From assembly GCA_014189435.1 (NCBI GenBank), contig CP050293.1, positions 191,001-255,000 of the forward strand: a stretch of DNA of 64,000 nt, written 5' to 3'. The notes under the pieces were generated by a model that saw only the letters and a list, made by a program, of their open reading frames with translations, was not told the origin of the DNA and searched no databases. This DNA comes from Mesorhizobium loti. Its GTDB lineage: Bacteria > Pseudomonadota > Alphaproteobacteria > Rhizobiales > Rhizobiaceae. Of this stretch, positions 55,307 to 64,000 are shown in pieces (position 1 is the stretch's first letter; each line of letters opens with the position of its first letter). The translations under genes were made by a program, and so were the position numbers.

Positions 55307-56124
55307 CGCGGCGCATCCGCCTGATCGCCGACGATTATGGCCTGGCGCCCGGCGTTTCCGCTGCGATTCTCGACCTGCTTGATCGTGGGCGGTTGACAGG
55401 CACCAGTTGCATGACCGGCTTTCCGGAATGGGCTGATGAGGCGGCGCGCATAAAACCTCTATGCGGCCGCGTCGCGGTCGGGCTGCATCTCACCTTGACC
55501 GACCAGCCAGCCGTCACCGGCCGGTCGAGCCTGGCGCCGGAAGGCCGGCTGCCGCCGCTCCGCTCGCTGGGACTGCCTGTCCTGCGCGGCCGCATCGACG
55601 ATCGCGATATCCATGCCGAGCTCGACGCCCAGTACAGCCGCTTCGTCGAAGCACTCGAGCGCCGCCCCGATTTCGTCGACGGGCATCAGCATGTGCATTT
55701 CCTTCCCGTCGTGCGCACATGGCTGCGCGCGCGCTTTGGCCCGGGAAGCGACAGGCCGGCGCTGCGCGGCGCCCCGGCACTGGCGGGCCAATTCGCCTCG
55801 GTGCCGAAAATCGCCGCGATTGCGGCGCTGGCTGCCGGCTTCAACCGGTCGATGCAGCGCGCCGGCTTCACCCTTTTCGAGCCGCTCACCGGCATCTATG
55901 ACTGGCGGCAACCCGAAAAATTCGCTTCCGTGCTGCAGGCCGCCGTCGAGGCATTGCCGGAACGCGGGTTGTTCATGTGCCACCCTGGCCATGTTGACGA
56001 AACGCTGCGCGCGCGCGACACGATGCAAGGCGTGCGCGAGGTCGAATTCGCGGCCCTGGCATCGGACGCGTTCGGCGCCAGTCTGGCCCGCGCCGGTGTC
56101 GCAATCATGGATGGCAGGGGATGA
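55303..56124 (+). CDS. ChbG/HpnK (YdjC-family) carbohydrate deacetylase
   Basis: Metal-dependent N-deacetylase of acetylated amino sugars. The 273 aa product has the ADDYGL motif (metal Asp) at residues 8-13, VGLHLTLTDQP, the metal-binding DGHQHVHFLPVV near residue 127 and a C-terminal LFMCHPGHVDE. In this operon it probably deacetylates a lipid-linked HexNAc, as NaxD does in Francisella. It overlaps both the GT2 gene and the GtrA gene by four bases. Substrate is inferred from context. Confidence 0.88.
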   Translation: MTRRIRLIADDYGLAPGVSAAILDLLDRGRLTGTSCMTGFPEWADEAARIKPLCGRVAVGLHLTLTDQPAVTGRSSLAPEGRLPPLRSLGLPVLRGRIDDRDIHAELDAQYSRFVEALERRPDFVDGHQHVHFLPVVRTWLRARFGPGSDRPALRGAPALAGQFASVPKIAAIAALAAGFNRSMQRAGFTLFEPLTGIYDWRQPEKFASVLQAAVEALPERGLFMCHPGHVDETLRARDTMQGVREVEFAALASDAFGASLARAGVAIMDGRG

Positions 56125-56531
56125 GCGACGCCGAGCGGCCCCAGCGTTCGACCGGCAACAAGATCGTCCGCTTTGCCATTGTCGGACTTGCCAACACAGC
56201 CATCGACCTTGCCAGCTTCTTCCTGCTGCTCAAGCTCGGGGTTTTGCCGCTACCCGCCAACATCGCTGCCTGGTTCATCGCCGTCACCTTCTCGTTCGCG
56301 GCGAACGGCTTCTGGTCGTTCGAGCGCAATCGAGCCATCCGGCTGCGTGACGCGTTCCTTCGCTTCGCCTCGCTTGGGGGGCTGATTTCGCTCGGCGTCT
56401 CCAGCCTTTCGATCGCGCTGTTCGCCGGCATCGCCGGGGTGTGGCCGGCAAAGATCGGCGGTGTCGTGGTGGCGGCAGTGCTGAATTTCCTTGCCGCGCG
56501 CTGGTCGATCGAAGGCCGGTTGCTGAAGTAG
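56121..56531 (+). CDS. GtrA-family membrane protein (putative lipid-linked sugar flippase)
   Basis: The 136 aa product has four membrane helices with FAIVGLANTAIDLASFFLLL near the N-terminus, IAAWFIAVTFSFAANGFWSF, FASLGGLISLGVSSLSIALF and VVAAVLNFLAARW. This is the GtrA/DPMS-associated pattern. GtrA proteins are thought to flip polyprenyl-phosphate sugars to the periplasm. It is the last gene of the GT87-GT2-deacetylase-GtrA operon. Confidence 0.9.
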   Translation: MSDAERPQRSTGNKIVRFAIVGLANTAIDLASFFLLLKLGVLPLPANIAAWFIAVTFSFAANGFWSFERNRAIRLRDAFLRFASLGGLISLGVSSLSIALFAGIAGVWPAKIGGVVVAAVLNFLAARWSIEGRLLK

Positions 56532-56600
56532 CGCGGAAAACCGCCACACACTTTCCTGGAATGTCTCTATTCCGCCGGCTCTACATCTGGACCTGATCCA

Positions 56601-56646
56601 ACCATGATCTTTCCGAAAACCGGTTCCCACTTTTCGGGATCATGGT
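56601..56646. repeat. rhizobial intergenic palindromic repeat
   Basis: ACCATGAT (56601-56608) and ATCATGGT (56639-56646) enclose CTTTCCGAAAACCGGTTCCC and ACTTTTCGGG. It shares its core with the copies at 15.7 and 16.5 kb. Its right end covers the stop codon of the RND transporter gene. Confidence 0.7.
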
Positions 56647-59600
56647 CTGGTGTAGGCGGCTTCCTCGAGCTCGCGTTTCAGCCGCGCTTCCTCATGGGTT
56701 TTCGGCGTGACAAAGCGGCCAAGCAGGAGATAGGCGACCGGCGTCAGGAACAGCGTCGAGACGGTGGCCAGCCCCAGTCCGCCAACGATGACCCAGCCAA
56801 GTGCGACGCGCGCCTCGGCACCAGCGCCGCTCGCCAGCACCAGCGGCAAGCCGCCGAGTACGGTACAGATCATCGTCATCATCACCGGCCGCACGCGGAT
56901 GATCGAGGCCTGTTCGATCGCCTCGCGCACGCCAAGCCCGCGATCGCGCAGCTGGTTGGCGAATTCGACGATGAGGATGCCGTTCTTGGCCATGACGCCG
57001 ACCAGCAGCACCAGGCCGATCTGGCTGTAGGCGTTGAGACTGGTGCCCGAGAGCAGCAAGGCGAAAATCGCGCAGGCGAGACCGAGCGGCACCGTCGCCA
57101 TGATGATGACGGCGCTGACGAAGCTTTCGAACTGGGCGGCCAGCACCAACAGGATGATGACCAGCGCGAAGCCGAAGATGGTGACCATGGCGCTGTTGGT
57201 CTCGCCCAGCGTCGTCGCCTCGGCCAACGGCAGGATGCGGCTGCCGGCGGGCAGCAGCGGCGTGGCGATCTCCTCGGCGCGGGTCAGCGCATCGCCCAGC
57301 GCGAAGTCGCCACTGAGGTTGGAGGTGATGGCCACTGAAGGCTGCTGCTGTTCGCGCGATAGCGATGGCGGCACGGCACGTTCGGTCAGCGTGGCGATGG
57401 CCGACATCGGCACGAAGCGTCCGTCTGATGTTTTCAGGAAGATGTTTTCCAGATCCGTCGGATCGTTGATCGGATTGGTGGTCGAGACCAGCTTCACCCC
57501 ATAGCTGCGGTCGGCAATGTAGACGTCGACGACGTCGTTGCCGTCGAGCATGACCTGCAAGGTGTTGGCCAGCCCTGATATGTCGATGCCAAGATCGGAG
57601 GCGCGCTCGCGATCGATGGCCACCGCCAGCTGCGGCTGCGTCGGGTCGATGGACAGGCGCGGTGTCTGGAAACGCGGGTCCTTCTGCATCTCGGCGATGA
57701 TCTTCACGGCCGCGTCGCCAAGCGCCTTGCGGTCGTTGCCGACCAGCGCGAACTGCAGGCCGTTGCCGGCGCCGCGGATGCCGAGGCTGTTGGGCTGCAC
57801 CGGGAAGATGCGCACGCTCGGCACCTGTTTGGTCAGCCGGCTGATCTCGGCCATGATCTCCTGCTGGCTGCGGCTGCGCTCGTTCCACGGCGCCAGCGTC
57901 ATCACCATGAAGCCGGAATTGTAGGAGCCGTTCTGGCCGGCGTTCTCGAAGGTGCTGCGGATCTCGCCGGAATCGCGCATCGGCTGGATCAGCTTCTCGA
58001 TCTTCTGCATCTGCTGGGTGGTGTAGTCGAGGCTGACGCCTTGCGGGGCGCTGATGCGCAACAGCACGGCGGCGCGGTCCTCGGTCGGTGTCAGTTCCTG
58101 GCGGATGGTGCCGAACAGGGTGAAGGCGATGCCGGCAAACAGCACCGCGACCAGAAGCACGATCCATGGCGCGTCGAGGCAGGCATGCAGGGCGCGCTTG
58201 TAGGCTGTGTTAAGCGCGCCACCGATGCGGGCGCCGATGCCGTGGCCGCCTTCGTGGTGGAGGGACGCGCTGGTCAGCATGCGCGAAGCGAGCATCGGGC
58301 AAAGTGTGAGCGCCACCACGCAGGACAAAAGCACCGACATGGCAAGCACGAAGCCGAATTCGCGGAACAGCCCACCGGTCTGGCCAGGCAGGAAGGAGAT
58401 CGGCACGAAGACGGCGACCAGCGTCAAGGTGGTGGCAATGACGGCGAAAAACACTTCCTGCGCACCGAGCACGGCGGCGGCGCGGGGCCCCATGCCTAGG
58501 TTGCGTCGTCGCACGATGTTTTCGAGCACGACGATGGCGTCGTCGACGACCAGTCCCGTCGCCAGCACCAGGGCAAGCAGGGTCAGGATGTTGACCGAGA
58601 AGCCAGCCAGATAGATGGCGGCGATCGTGCCGATCATGGCGACCGGCATCGACAGGCCGGGGATCAGCGTCGCGCGCCAGTCGAGCAGAAATACATAGAT
58701 GACGATCAGCACCATGGTCACGGACAGACCAAGCGCGATCTCGACCTCGTGCACCGCGCCCTTGACGAAGACCGCGTCGTCGCTGGTGATCTTGATCGAC
58801 ATGCCCTTGGGCAGGTTTTCCTGCAGCTTGGCGACGGCGGCCTGGACGCCGGTCGAGATGTCCAGAGTGTTCGATTCCGCCTGGCGGATGATGCCGATGC
58901 CAATGCCGGTCTTGCCATCCGAACGCAGCGTGGTCTGGCCGACGTCGGGGCCGAGCGTGACAGTGGCGACGTCGCGGATGCGCGTCGTGCCGCCGACGAT
59001 GATGTTTTCGAATTCTTCCGGCGTTGTGACATCGGCGGTGGTGCGGACGATCAGATCCTGGTTGGTCGTGGTGATCGATCCGGCGGGCGAATCGAAGGCG
59101 ACCGAGGCAAGTGCTGTCCTGAGGTCGGCAACGGTGAAGCCGAGGCTGGCGAGCTTGTTCTGGTCGACGTCGATGCGGAAGATCTTGTCGCGGTCGCCAT
59201 AGACCTGGACGTCGGCAACGCCGGGCACGGCGGCCAACTCGTCCTCGATCTGGTCCTGGACCACCACGGTCATGTCCTGGATCGACATGTTGTCCGAGGT
59301 CACCGCCAGTCGCATCACTGCGTCGGAATTGGCATCGGCCTTGACGATGCGCGGTGGATCGGCGGTGTCCGGCATCTGGTTGGCGACGCGGCCGACGGCA
59401 TCACGCACGTCCGAGGCGGCGACATTGAGGTCGACGCCGTCGTTGAACTCGATGGTCACGCGGCTCGAGCCGAATGAGGAAGACGACGAGATCGACTTGA
59501 CGCCGGAGACCCGGGCGACGGCGCCCTCGATCGTGTCGGTCAGTTCGCGGTCGACGGTTTCGGCAGCCGCCCCTTCGAAGGCGGTGGAAACAGTGACGAC

Positions 59601-59759
59601 CGCACGATCGACGTCGGGCAGTTCGCGGATCTCGACGCCGTAGAAGGCGGCGAGGCCGGCAACGGCAATGAGCGTGTTCAGCACGAAGGCCATCACCGGC
59701 CTGCGGATGAACAGCGCGGTGAACCCGGTATCGCTGGCGGCGTTGATGGTTCCGGTCAT
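56640..59759 (-). CDS. RND-family efflux transporter, HAE1-type inner-membrane pump
   Basis: Proton-driven pump of 1,039 aa with the twelve-helix RND layout. TALFIRRPVMAFVLNTLIAV starts helix one. The porter region has IRELPDVDRAVVTVST. LALVLATGLVVDDAIVVLEN near residue 400 holds the paired Asp of the proton relay. LVLLVGVMAKNGILIVEFAN in the second half supplies the Lys region. The frame upstream to 59978 is a shadow; ATG 59759 overlaps the adaptor stop by four bases. No outer-membrane channel gene or regulator is adjacent. Substrate unknown. Confidence 0.93.
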   Translation of the reverse strand: MTGTINAASDTGFTALFIRRPVMAFVLNTLIAVAGLAAFYGVEIRELPDVDRAVVTVSTAFEGAAAETVDRELTDTIEGAVARVSGVKSISSSSSFGSSRVTIEFNDGVDLNVAASDVRDAVGRVANQMPDTADPPRIVKADANSDAVMRLAVTSDNMSIQDMTVVVQDQIEDELAAVPGVADVQVYGDRDKIFRIDVDQNKLASLGFTVADLRTALASVAFDSPAGSITTTNQDLIVRTTADVTTPEEFENIIVGGTTRIRDVATVTLGPDVGQTTLRSDGKTGIGIGIIRQAESNTLDISTGVQAAVAKLQENLPKGMSIKITSDDAVFVKGAVHEVEIALGLSVTMVLIVIYVFLLDWRATLIPGLSMPVAMIGTIAAIYLAGFSVNILTLLALVLATGLVVDDAIVVLENIVRRRNLGMGPRAAAVLGAQEVFFAVIATTLTLVAVFVPISFLPGQTGGLFREFGFVLAMSVLLSCVVALTLCPMLASRMLTSASLHHEGGHGIGARIGGALNTAYKRALHACLDAPWIVLLVAVLFAGIAFTLFGTIRQELTPTEDRAAVLLRISAPQGVSLDYTTQQMQKIEKLIQPMRDSGEIRSTFENAGQNGSYNSGFMVMTLAPWNERSRSQQEIMAEISRLTKQVPSVRIFPVQPNSLGIRGAGNGLQFALVGNDRKALGDAAVKIIAEMQKDPRFQTPRLSIDPTQPQLAVAIDRERASDLGIDISGLANTLQVMLDGNDVVDVYIADRSYGVKLVSTTNPINDPTDLENIFLKTSDGRFVPMSAIATLTERAVPPSLSREQQQPSVAITSNLSGDFALGDALTRAEEIATPLLPAGSRILPLAEATTLGETNSAMVTIFGFALVIILLVLAAQFESFVSAVIIMATVPLGLACAIFALLLSGTSLNAYSQIGLVLLVGVMAKNGILIVEFANQLRDRGLGVREAIEQASIIRVRPVMMTMICTVLGGLPLVLASGAGAEARVALGWVIVGGLGLATVSTLFLTPVAYLLLGRFVTPKTHEEARLKRELEEAAYTRP

Positions 59760-60910
59760 GAGCCTTCGGCCGCGTCCGCGGCGCGCTGCTCCTCGCCGGC
59801 GAGGCGGACCGCGCCGCCCTCGCTGACGCTCTGGGTGCCTTCGGTGACCACCATGTCGCCGCTGTCGATCTCGGCGTCGATCAGCACCGTCTCGGTGTTG
59901 CGCTGGATGATGCGCACCGGGACCCGCTTGGCCTTGCCGTCCTCGATCTGCCAGACATAGGCGCCGTCCGACCCCCACAGGATCGCCAGCGGACTGACGG
60001 CCGGATAGGTTTGTCCCGGAAATTTCATTGTGATGCCGAACGACATGCCGGCGCGCAGCGAATCGGCCGGGTTGGCGATCTTGGCCTTGACCAGCAAGGT
60101 GCGGCTCTTTTCGTCGATGTGGTTGTCGATGGCCGAAACCGTGCCGGTGTAGGCATTGCTGGGATTGGCGATCGGAGTCGCCGTCAATTGCGCACCGACC
60201 TTGACGGCGGCGGCGAAGCGCTCCGGCACCAGGAAATCGACCAGAATGCTGGAGCGATCGTCAAGCGTGGCGATCGCCGACTGGTTGGTGACATAGTTGC
60301 CGGCGGAGATAGGCAGAATGCCGACGGTGCCGGCGATCGGCGCCAGAATCGACCGGCGCTGCAGTGCAAGTTCAGCATCCTGAAGCGCCAGCTTGGCGCC
60401 CGCCAGCACCACTTCGGCATCGGCCACGGCTACCGGAGTTGCTGCGTTGGAGGCACGCAGCGACCTGACGCGGTCGAGCTTGGATTGCGCGTCCTGCAAG
60501 GCGAGCTTGGCCCGGTCCTGAGAGATCACTTCGGTCTCGGAATCGAGAGTCGCGAGGATCTGTCCCTTGTCGACATGGCTGCCGGATTCGACCAGCAGTT
60601 CGGCAAGGCGGCCGGAACTGTAGGGATTGACGGTCACCGAGGCGTTGGCACGGCCGGTGCCGATCGCCTGCAGGCGGTCGTTGATAACAGCCGAAGTGGC
60701 CGCCAGAGCGACCACGTTCACCCGCTGGTTGCGGCCGTTTGCCTGCTTCGCGTTGGCGGCACCAGATTCAGCCGGGGGCGCTGCCGCATGAGCCCAGTCG
60801 ATGCCCCAGCGTGCCAGCACGTCGTGAGCGCCGGGATAAAAGCGCAGCCAGGCGGCGGCCGCCACAACCAGCACCACAAGCGCGAAAAGTATCTGTTTCC
60901 AAGCGGCCAT
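59756..60910 (-). CDS. RND efflux periplasmic adaptor (membrane fusion protein)
   Basis: The 384 aa product has an N-terminal membrane anchor (ILFALVVLVVAAAAWLRFY), a barrel-sandwich domain with VNPYSSGRLAELLVESGSHV, an alpha-helical hairpin (SQDRAKLALQDAQSKLDRVR to ALQRRS), IAPIAGTVG-type ILAPIAGTVGILPISAGNYV and a beta-barrel part (VPERFAAAVKVGAQL). It links the inner-membrane pump to an outer-membrane channel encoded elsewhere. GGAG is six bases before ATG 60910. GTG 60916 is rejected because it overlaps that site. Confidence 0.92.
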   Translation of the reverse strand: MAAWKQILFALVVLVVAAAAWLRFYPGAHDVLARWGIDWAHAAAPPAESGAANAKQANGRNQRVNVVALAATSAVINDRLQAIGTGRANASVTVNPYSSGRLAELLVESGSHVDKGQILATLDSETEVISQDRAKLALQDAQSKLDRVRSLRASNAATPVAVADAEVVLAGAKLALQDAELALQRRSILAPIAGTVGILPISAGNYVTNQSAIATLDDRSSILVDFLVPERFAAAVKVGAQLTATPIANPSNAYTGTVSAIDNHIDEKSRTLLVKAKIANPADSLRAGMSFGITMKFPGQTYPAVSPLAILWGSDGAYVWQIEDGKAKRVPVRIIQRNTETVLIDAEIDSGDMVVTEGTQSVSEGGAVRLAGEEQRAADAAEGS

Positions 60911-61069
60911 CGGCACTCCGGTTGGTGAAGCAATCCTTCCGTCTACCGGTTTCCCGAAATGAAGCAGACGCAGCGAGGCTATTGTAAGGCAAGGAAGCCA
61001 CCCCGATATCGCGTCCTTATGACAACTCTCCAGTGCCTGCGCACATTAAATATGCGTAACGTTTGACGT

Positions 61070-61897
61070 CTAACGCAGACTTTCCATCTCGCGAATGCGT
61101 TTGGCGCCCTCTGCTTCCAGTTGCCTGGTGACGGCGCCGATCAGCGTTTCGGCGACGACGAACAAGGCAGCCGAAGAGTCCCATGCCGACGGCACCGCGG
61201 TGCGCCCGGCGATGACATGGCGAGCAAAGCGGGCGATCGGCGACAGCCACTGGTCGGTGAACAGCACGATCTGAACGCCGCGCTGATGCGCCTTCTCGGC
61301 GAAGCGGGCGAGGCTGTCCTGGTAGCGTCGGATGTCGAAGATCACCAGAACATCGCGTTTGCCCATGTCGATCAGCCGGTCGCGCCACATGCTTTCCTGT
61401 CCGGCGAGGTGAAAGACATCCGGCTGGATGACGGCGAGGTGGGCGGCCATGTAGCGCGCCAGCGGATCGGTGAAGCGGCCGCCGATCAGGAAGGTCTTGC
61501 CGCGCCGGTCGGCGAGCCGGGCGGCGATGTCGGCAAGCTGCTTGTCGGACAGGTGCCTGAACGTCTCGCGCATGTTGTCGAGCGTCGCTTCCAGCATCGG
61601 CGACACCGTGCCGCCGCCGGGCGAGGGCGGGTTGAGCGTCCTTGTCGCCGGCGATTGCAGTTGCGCCGCTAGTTCGTCCTGGAGGCTCGACTGGAATTCC
61701 GGATAGTTCTGGAAGCCCAGCCGGGCAACGAAACGCAGGATCGTCGGCGACGAAACGCCGGCCGCGGCCGAGAATTCGGCCACCGTCTTCAGGCCGATCA
61801 TCGGATAGGAAGCGATCAGCGTCTGGGCCGCGCGCCGTTCGCTGGCCGGCATCGTGCCGATGCGGTCGGCGATCAGTTCGGCAATGTTGGAAATCAT
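61070..61897 (-). CDS. MurR/RpiR family transcriptional regulator
   Basis: The 275 aa product has an N-terminal RpiR helix-turn-helix (SNIAELIADRIGTMPASERR to SSPTILRFVARLGFQNYPEF, about residues 3-70) and a C-terminal SIS domain (TFLIGGRFTDPLARYMAAHL near residue 133, VLVIFDIRRYQDSLARFAEK near 180), which usually binds a sugar phosphate. GGGTGGGAAAAG before ATG 61897 settles the start; the frame begins at 61975. It is divergent from the N-formylglutamate amidohydrolase-family gene and probably controls it and the permease. Confidence 0.9.
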   Translation of the reverse strand: MISNIAELIADRIGTMPASERRAAQTLIASYPMIGLKTVAEFSAAAGVSSPTILRFVARLGFQNYPEFQSSLQDELAAQLQSPATRTLNPPSPGGGTVSPMLEATLDNMRETFRHLSDKQLADIAARLADRRGKTFLIGGRFTDPLARYMAAHLAVIQPDVFHLAGQESMWRDRLIDMGKRDVLVIFDIRRYQDSLARFAEKAHQRGVQIVLFTDQWLSPIARFARHVIAGRTAVPSAWDSSAALFVVAETLIGAVTRQLEAEGAKRIREMESLR

Positions 61898-62040
61898 CTT
61901 TTCCCACCCCTGGCTCGGTCGATCGTCTTTTCCGAAATCGCATTTGACAAAGCCGGACAAACTGTATGAAATCATCCACAGGGACGCAATGAGGCAAAAT
62001 ACGTAACATACGATACAGCGCTCCCCGGGGACGGCAGACT

Positions 62041-62859
62041 ATGGAGAAAGCACGGCCCGCCAGCCTTGCATCGTCTGATACCGTGAGGGTGACGAACCCC
62101 GGCGGATCGAGCCCTTTTGTGCTGACCTGCGATCACGCCTCGAACTTCCTGCCCGCCGAATTCGGTACGCTCGGCCTTGCCGCCGAGGATCTGTCCCGTC
62201 ACATCGCCTGGGATCCAGGCGCGCTGCCGGTTGCCCGCCGCATGGCGCAGGCGCTCGACGCGACGCTGGTCGAAACCCGTATTTCGCGTCTCGTCGTAGA
62301 CTGCAACCGGCCGCTCGACGCGCCCGACCTGGTACCGCCGGTCAGCGAGACGACGGCCATACCGGGCAATACCGGTCTGACGGAAAAGCAGCGCGCGGCC
62401 CGTGTCGCCCTGTCATGGCAGCCGTTTCATGCCGCCATCGAGCATGTTGTCAACGACAGGTTGGCGCGTGGACAGGCGACCCGCCTGGTTTCGGTGCATT
62501 CCTTCACGCCGGTCTACAAGGGCCGCAACCGGCCCTGGCATATAGGCATCATCCATGACGAGGATCGCCGGTTGGCGGCACCGCTGATATCAGCGCTGAA
62601 GCGGCTTGCCGGCGTCACCGTCGGCGTCAACGAGCCCTATTCGCCTGATGACCGCGTCTATTTCACGCTGGAACGGCATGCGCGCTCGCGCGGCTTGCCC
62701 TGCGCGATGATCGAAATCCGCAACGATGAAATCTCCGGCGAGACCGGGCAGCGGAAATGGGCGGATCTGCTCACAGGCATTTTTTCGGATCTGGAGCCAG
62801 AGGAGGCCGGACACACCAGATCGCATTCAGTCGGAAAGTCAGTTCAATCGGCCAGCTAA
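62041..62859 (+). CDS. N-formylglutamate amidohydrolase family protein
   Basis: Hydrolase of the HutG family, which removes formyl (or a related acyl) groups from glutamate-like compounds. The 272 aa product has the metal-binding LTCDHASNFLP near residue 27, LVVDCNRPLDAPDLV, SVHSFTPVYKGRNRPWHIGI and a C-terminal CAMIEIRNDEISGETGQ. It precedes an amino-acid-type permease by 21 bases, so uptake and hydrolysis of an acylated amino acid is likely. No other his utilisation genes are near. Confidence 0.88.
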   Translation: MEKARPASLASSDTVRVTNPGGSSPFVLTCDHASNFLPAEFGTLGLAAEDLSRHIAWDPGALPVARRMAQALDATLVETRISRLVVDCNRPLDAPDLVPPVSETTAIPGNTGLTEKQRAARVALSWQPFHAAIEHVVNDRLARGQATRLVSVHSFTPVYKGRNRPWHIGIIHDEDRRLAAPLISALKRLAGVTVGVNEPYSPDDRVYFTLERHARSRGLPCAMIEIRNDEISGETGQRKWADLLTGIFSDLEPEEAGHTRSHSVGKSVQSAS

Positions 62860-62880
62860 GAACCAAAAGGGGACACCAAA

Positions 62881-64000
62881 ATGGCAGCACCGGGCTATAC
62901 AGACGTTGACAAGAAGGAGGACCTGAAGGTTCTCCACGGAATGGGCTATGCCCAAGAACTGTCGAGAAGCATGAGCCGCTTCTCGAATTTCGCGATCTCG
63001 TTCTCGATCATCTGCATCCTGTCGGGCGGCATCAATTCCTTCGCACAGGCGACGTCGTCGATCGGTGGCGCGGGCGCCGGCATTGGCTGGATCGTCGGCT
63101 GCTGCGTATCGGGCTTCTTCGCCCTTGCCATGGCGCAGATCGCCTCGGCATTTCCAACCGCCGGCGGCCTCTACCACTGGTCTTCAATCCTCGGAAACCG
63201 CTTCACCGGCTGGCTGACCGCCTGGCTCAACCTGTTCGGCCTGATCACCGTGCTCGGCGCGATCAACATCGGCACCGCTTTCTTCTTTGTCGGAACATTC
63301 GGCAGCTGGTTTGGCATCACCGGCACTCCTGGTGAGATCGTCGGGTTCGTCGCTTTCATCACCGTGCTGCAGGCGCTGTTCAACCATTTCGGTATCAAGC
63401 TGACGGCTATGCTGACGGACGCTTCCGGCTTCCTGATCCTCGGAGCAACGGCGGTCCTGATCGTGGCTTGCCTGGTGTTTGCGCCGGCGATCGACATCAC
63501 GCGGCTTTGGACCTTCACCAACTACTCGGGTGATGCTGGCGGCGGTGTTTTCCCGCAGACCGATTCCATGAGCTACCTGTTCCTGCTCTGCTTGCTCCTG
63601 CCCGTTTATACCATCACCGGCTATGACGCGTCGGCGCACACGTCGGAAGAAACGGTGAAGGCAGCGCACTCGGTTCCGCGGGCGATCGTTTCGTCCGTGC
63701 TTTGGTCCTCGCTCATCGGTTGGGTCATGCTGTGCGCGATTGTTCTGGCCATTCCGGATCTGGCGGCCGGCGCCAAGCAGGGCTGGAGCGTGTTCTTTTT
63801 GACCATGGACGCGATCCTGCCGGCTTGGCTGAAGGAACTGCTTTATCTGGCAATCCTGATCTCGCAATTCCTCTGCGGCCTGGCCACAGTGACGTCGGCC
63901 TCGCGCATGCTGTTTGCCTTCTCTCGCGACGGCGGCATGCCCGTTGGCTCGGCGGCTCTCGCGAGGGTCAATCCGACCTGGCGCACGCCGGTCAACGCGA
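62881..64000 (+). CDS. APC-family amino acid permease, truncated by the window end
   Basis: The visible 373 residues begin MAAPGYTDVDKKEDLKVLHG and show about nine membrane helices in the amino acid/choline (GABA permease-like) pattern: SRFSNFAISFSIICILSGGI, SAFPTAGGLYHWSSILGNRF, and TGYDASAHTSEETVKAAHSV. The frame is still open at base 64000. AGGGGA lies eight bases before the ATG. Its place after the amidohydrolase and divergent RpiR regulator suggests uptake of the hydrolase's substrate or a related amino compound. Confidence 0.88.
   Translation, partial: MAAPGYTDVDKKEDLKVLHGMGYAQELSRSMSRFSNFAISFSIICILSGGINSFAQATSSIGGAGAGIGWIVGCCVSGFFALAMAQIASAFPTAGGLYHWSSILGNRFTGWLTAWLNLFGLITVLGAINIGTAFFFVGTFGSWFGITGTPGEIVGFVAFITVLQALFNHFGIKLTAMLTDASGFLILGATAVLIVACLVFAPAIDITRLWTFTNYSGDAGGGVFPQTDSMSYLFLLCLLLPVYTITGYDASAHTSEETVKAAHSVPRAIVSSVLWSSLIGWVMLCAIVLAIPDLAAGAKQGWSVFFLTMDAILPAWLKELLYLAILISQFLCGLATVTSASRMLFAFSRDGGMPVGSAALARVNPTWRTPVNA

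Overview
This window looks like chromosomal DNA of a Mesorhizobium or a close relative (Hyphomicrobiales, Alphaproteobacteria). It is GC-rich. It carries the rhizobial order ubiE-ubiB-coaBC, a rhizobial-type sarcosine oxidase locus, small families typical of rhizobia (DUF982, DUF992, a DUF680-like secreted protein), GGAAC-N16/17-CGTT stress promoters, and at least three copies of a dispersed intergenic palindrome built around AAAACCGG...CCACTTT. The species call is an inference from gene content; no marker gene is complete enough here to name a species.

Layout. (1) 1-4 kb: coaBC, ubiB and ubiE on the minus strand. CoaBC has an N-terminal ribbon-helix-helix (FitA/Arc-like) domain and a near-perfect palindrome just upstream of its start. 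(2) 4-15.5 kb: a nucleoside uptake and salvage block. An ABC transporter (BMP-type binding protein, two permeases, double ATPase) is in line with cytidine deaminase, purine nucleoside phosphorylase and thymidine phosphorylase; adenosine deaminase and uracil phosphoribosyltransferase lie alongside. (3) 13-18 kb: slyX, a MITE-like element, an anti-sigma-like protein, a GNAT enzyme, msrA and two membrane proteins. (4) 18-22.6 kb: an accessory patch with tRNA-Ser(GGA), a complete single-ORF IS66-family element with target duplication, a PhnA-like protein, a frameshifted acyltransferase and two small proteins. (5) 22.8-31.9 kb: a ferritin-like DUF892 protein and a complete kdpFABCDE potassium operon with two extra small membrane ORFs. 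(6) 32-38 kb: MFS exporter, two DUF992 proteins, a TPR lipoprotein, rpsU, a SET-domain protein, an SDR and a DUF2568 protein. (7) 38-46 kb: soxB-(extra ORF)-soxD-soxA-soxG, then a stress-promoter small gene and a ThuA/Gfo-Idh-MocA pair separated by a degenerate tandem repeat. (8) 46-53 kb: a TetR-linked acyl-CoA catabolic locus. (9) 53-56.5 kb: a compact GT87 / GtrB-like GT2 / YdjC-family deacetylase / GtrA operon, probably making and using a lipid-linked amino sugar. (10) 56.6-61 kb: an RND efflux pump with its adaptor. (11) 61-64 kb: an RpiR regulator divergent from an N-formylglutamate amidohydrolase-family gene and an APC permease that runs off the window.

The most interesting points are the RHH-CoaBC fusion with its candidate operator, the glycosyltransferase/deacetylase/flippase operon, the extra small membrane genes in kdp, sigma-EcfG type promoters before small stress genes, the MITE-like repeat, and the repeat array in front of a TTG-started oxidoreductase gene. 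No clear phage, CRISPR array or dedicated defence system was seen.
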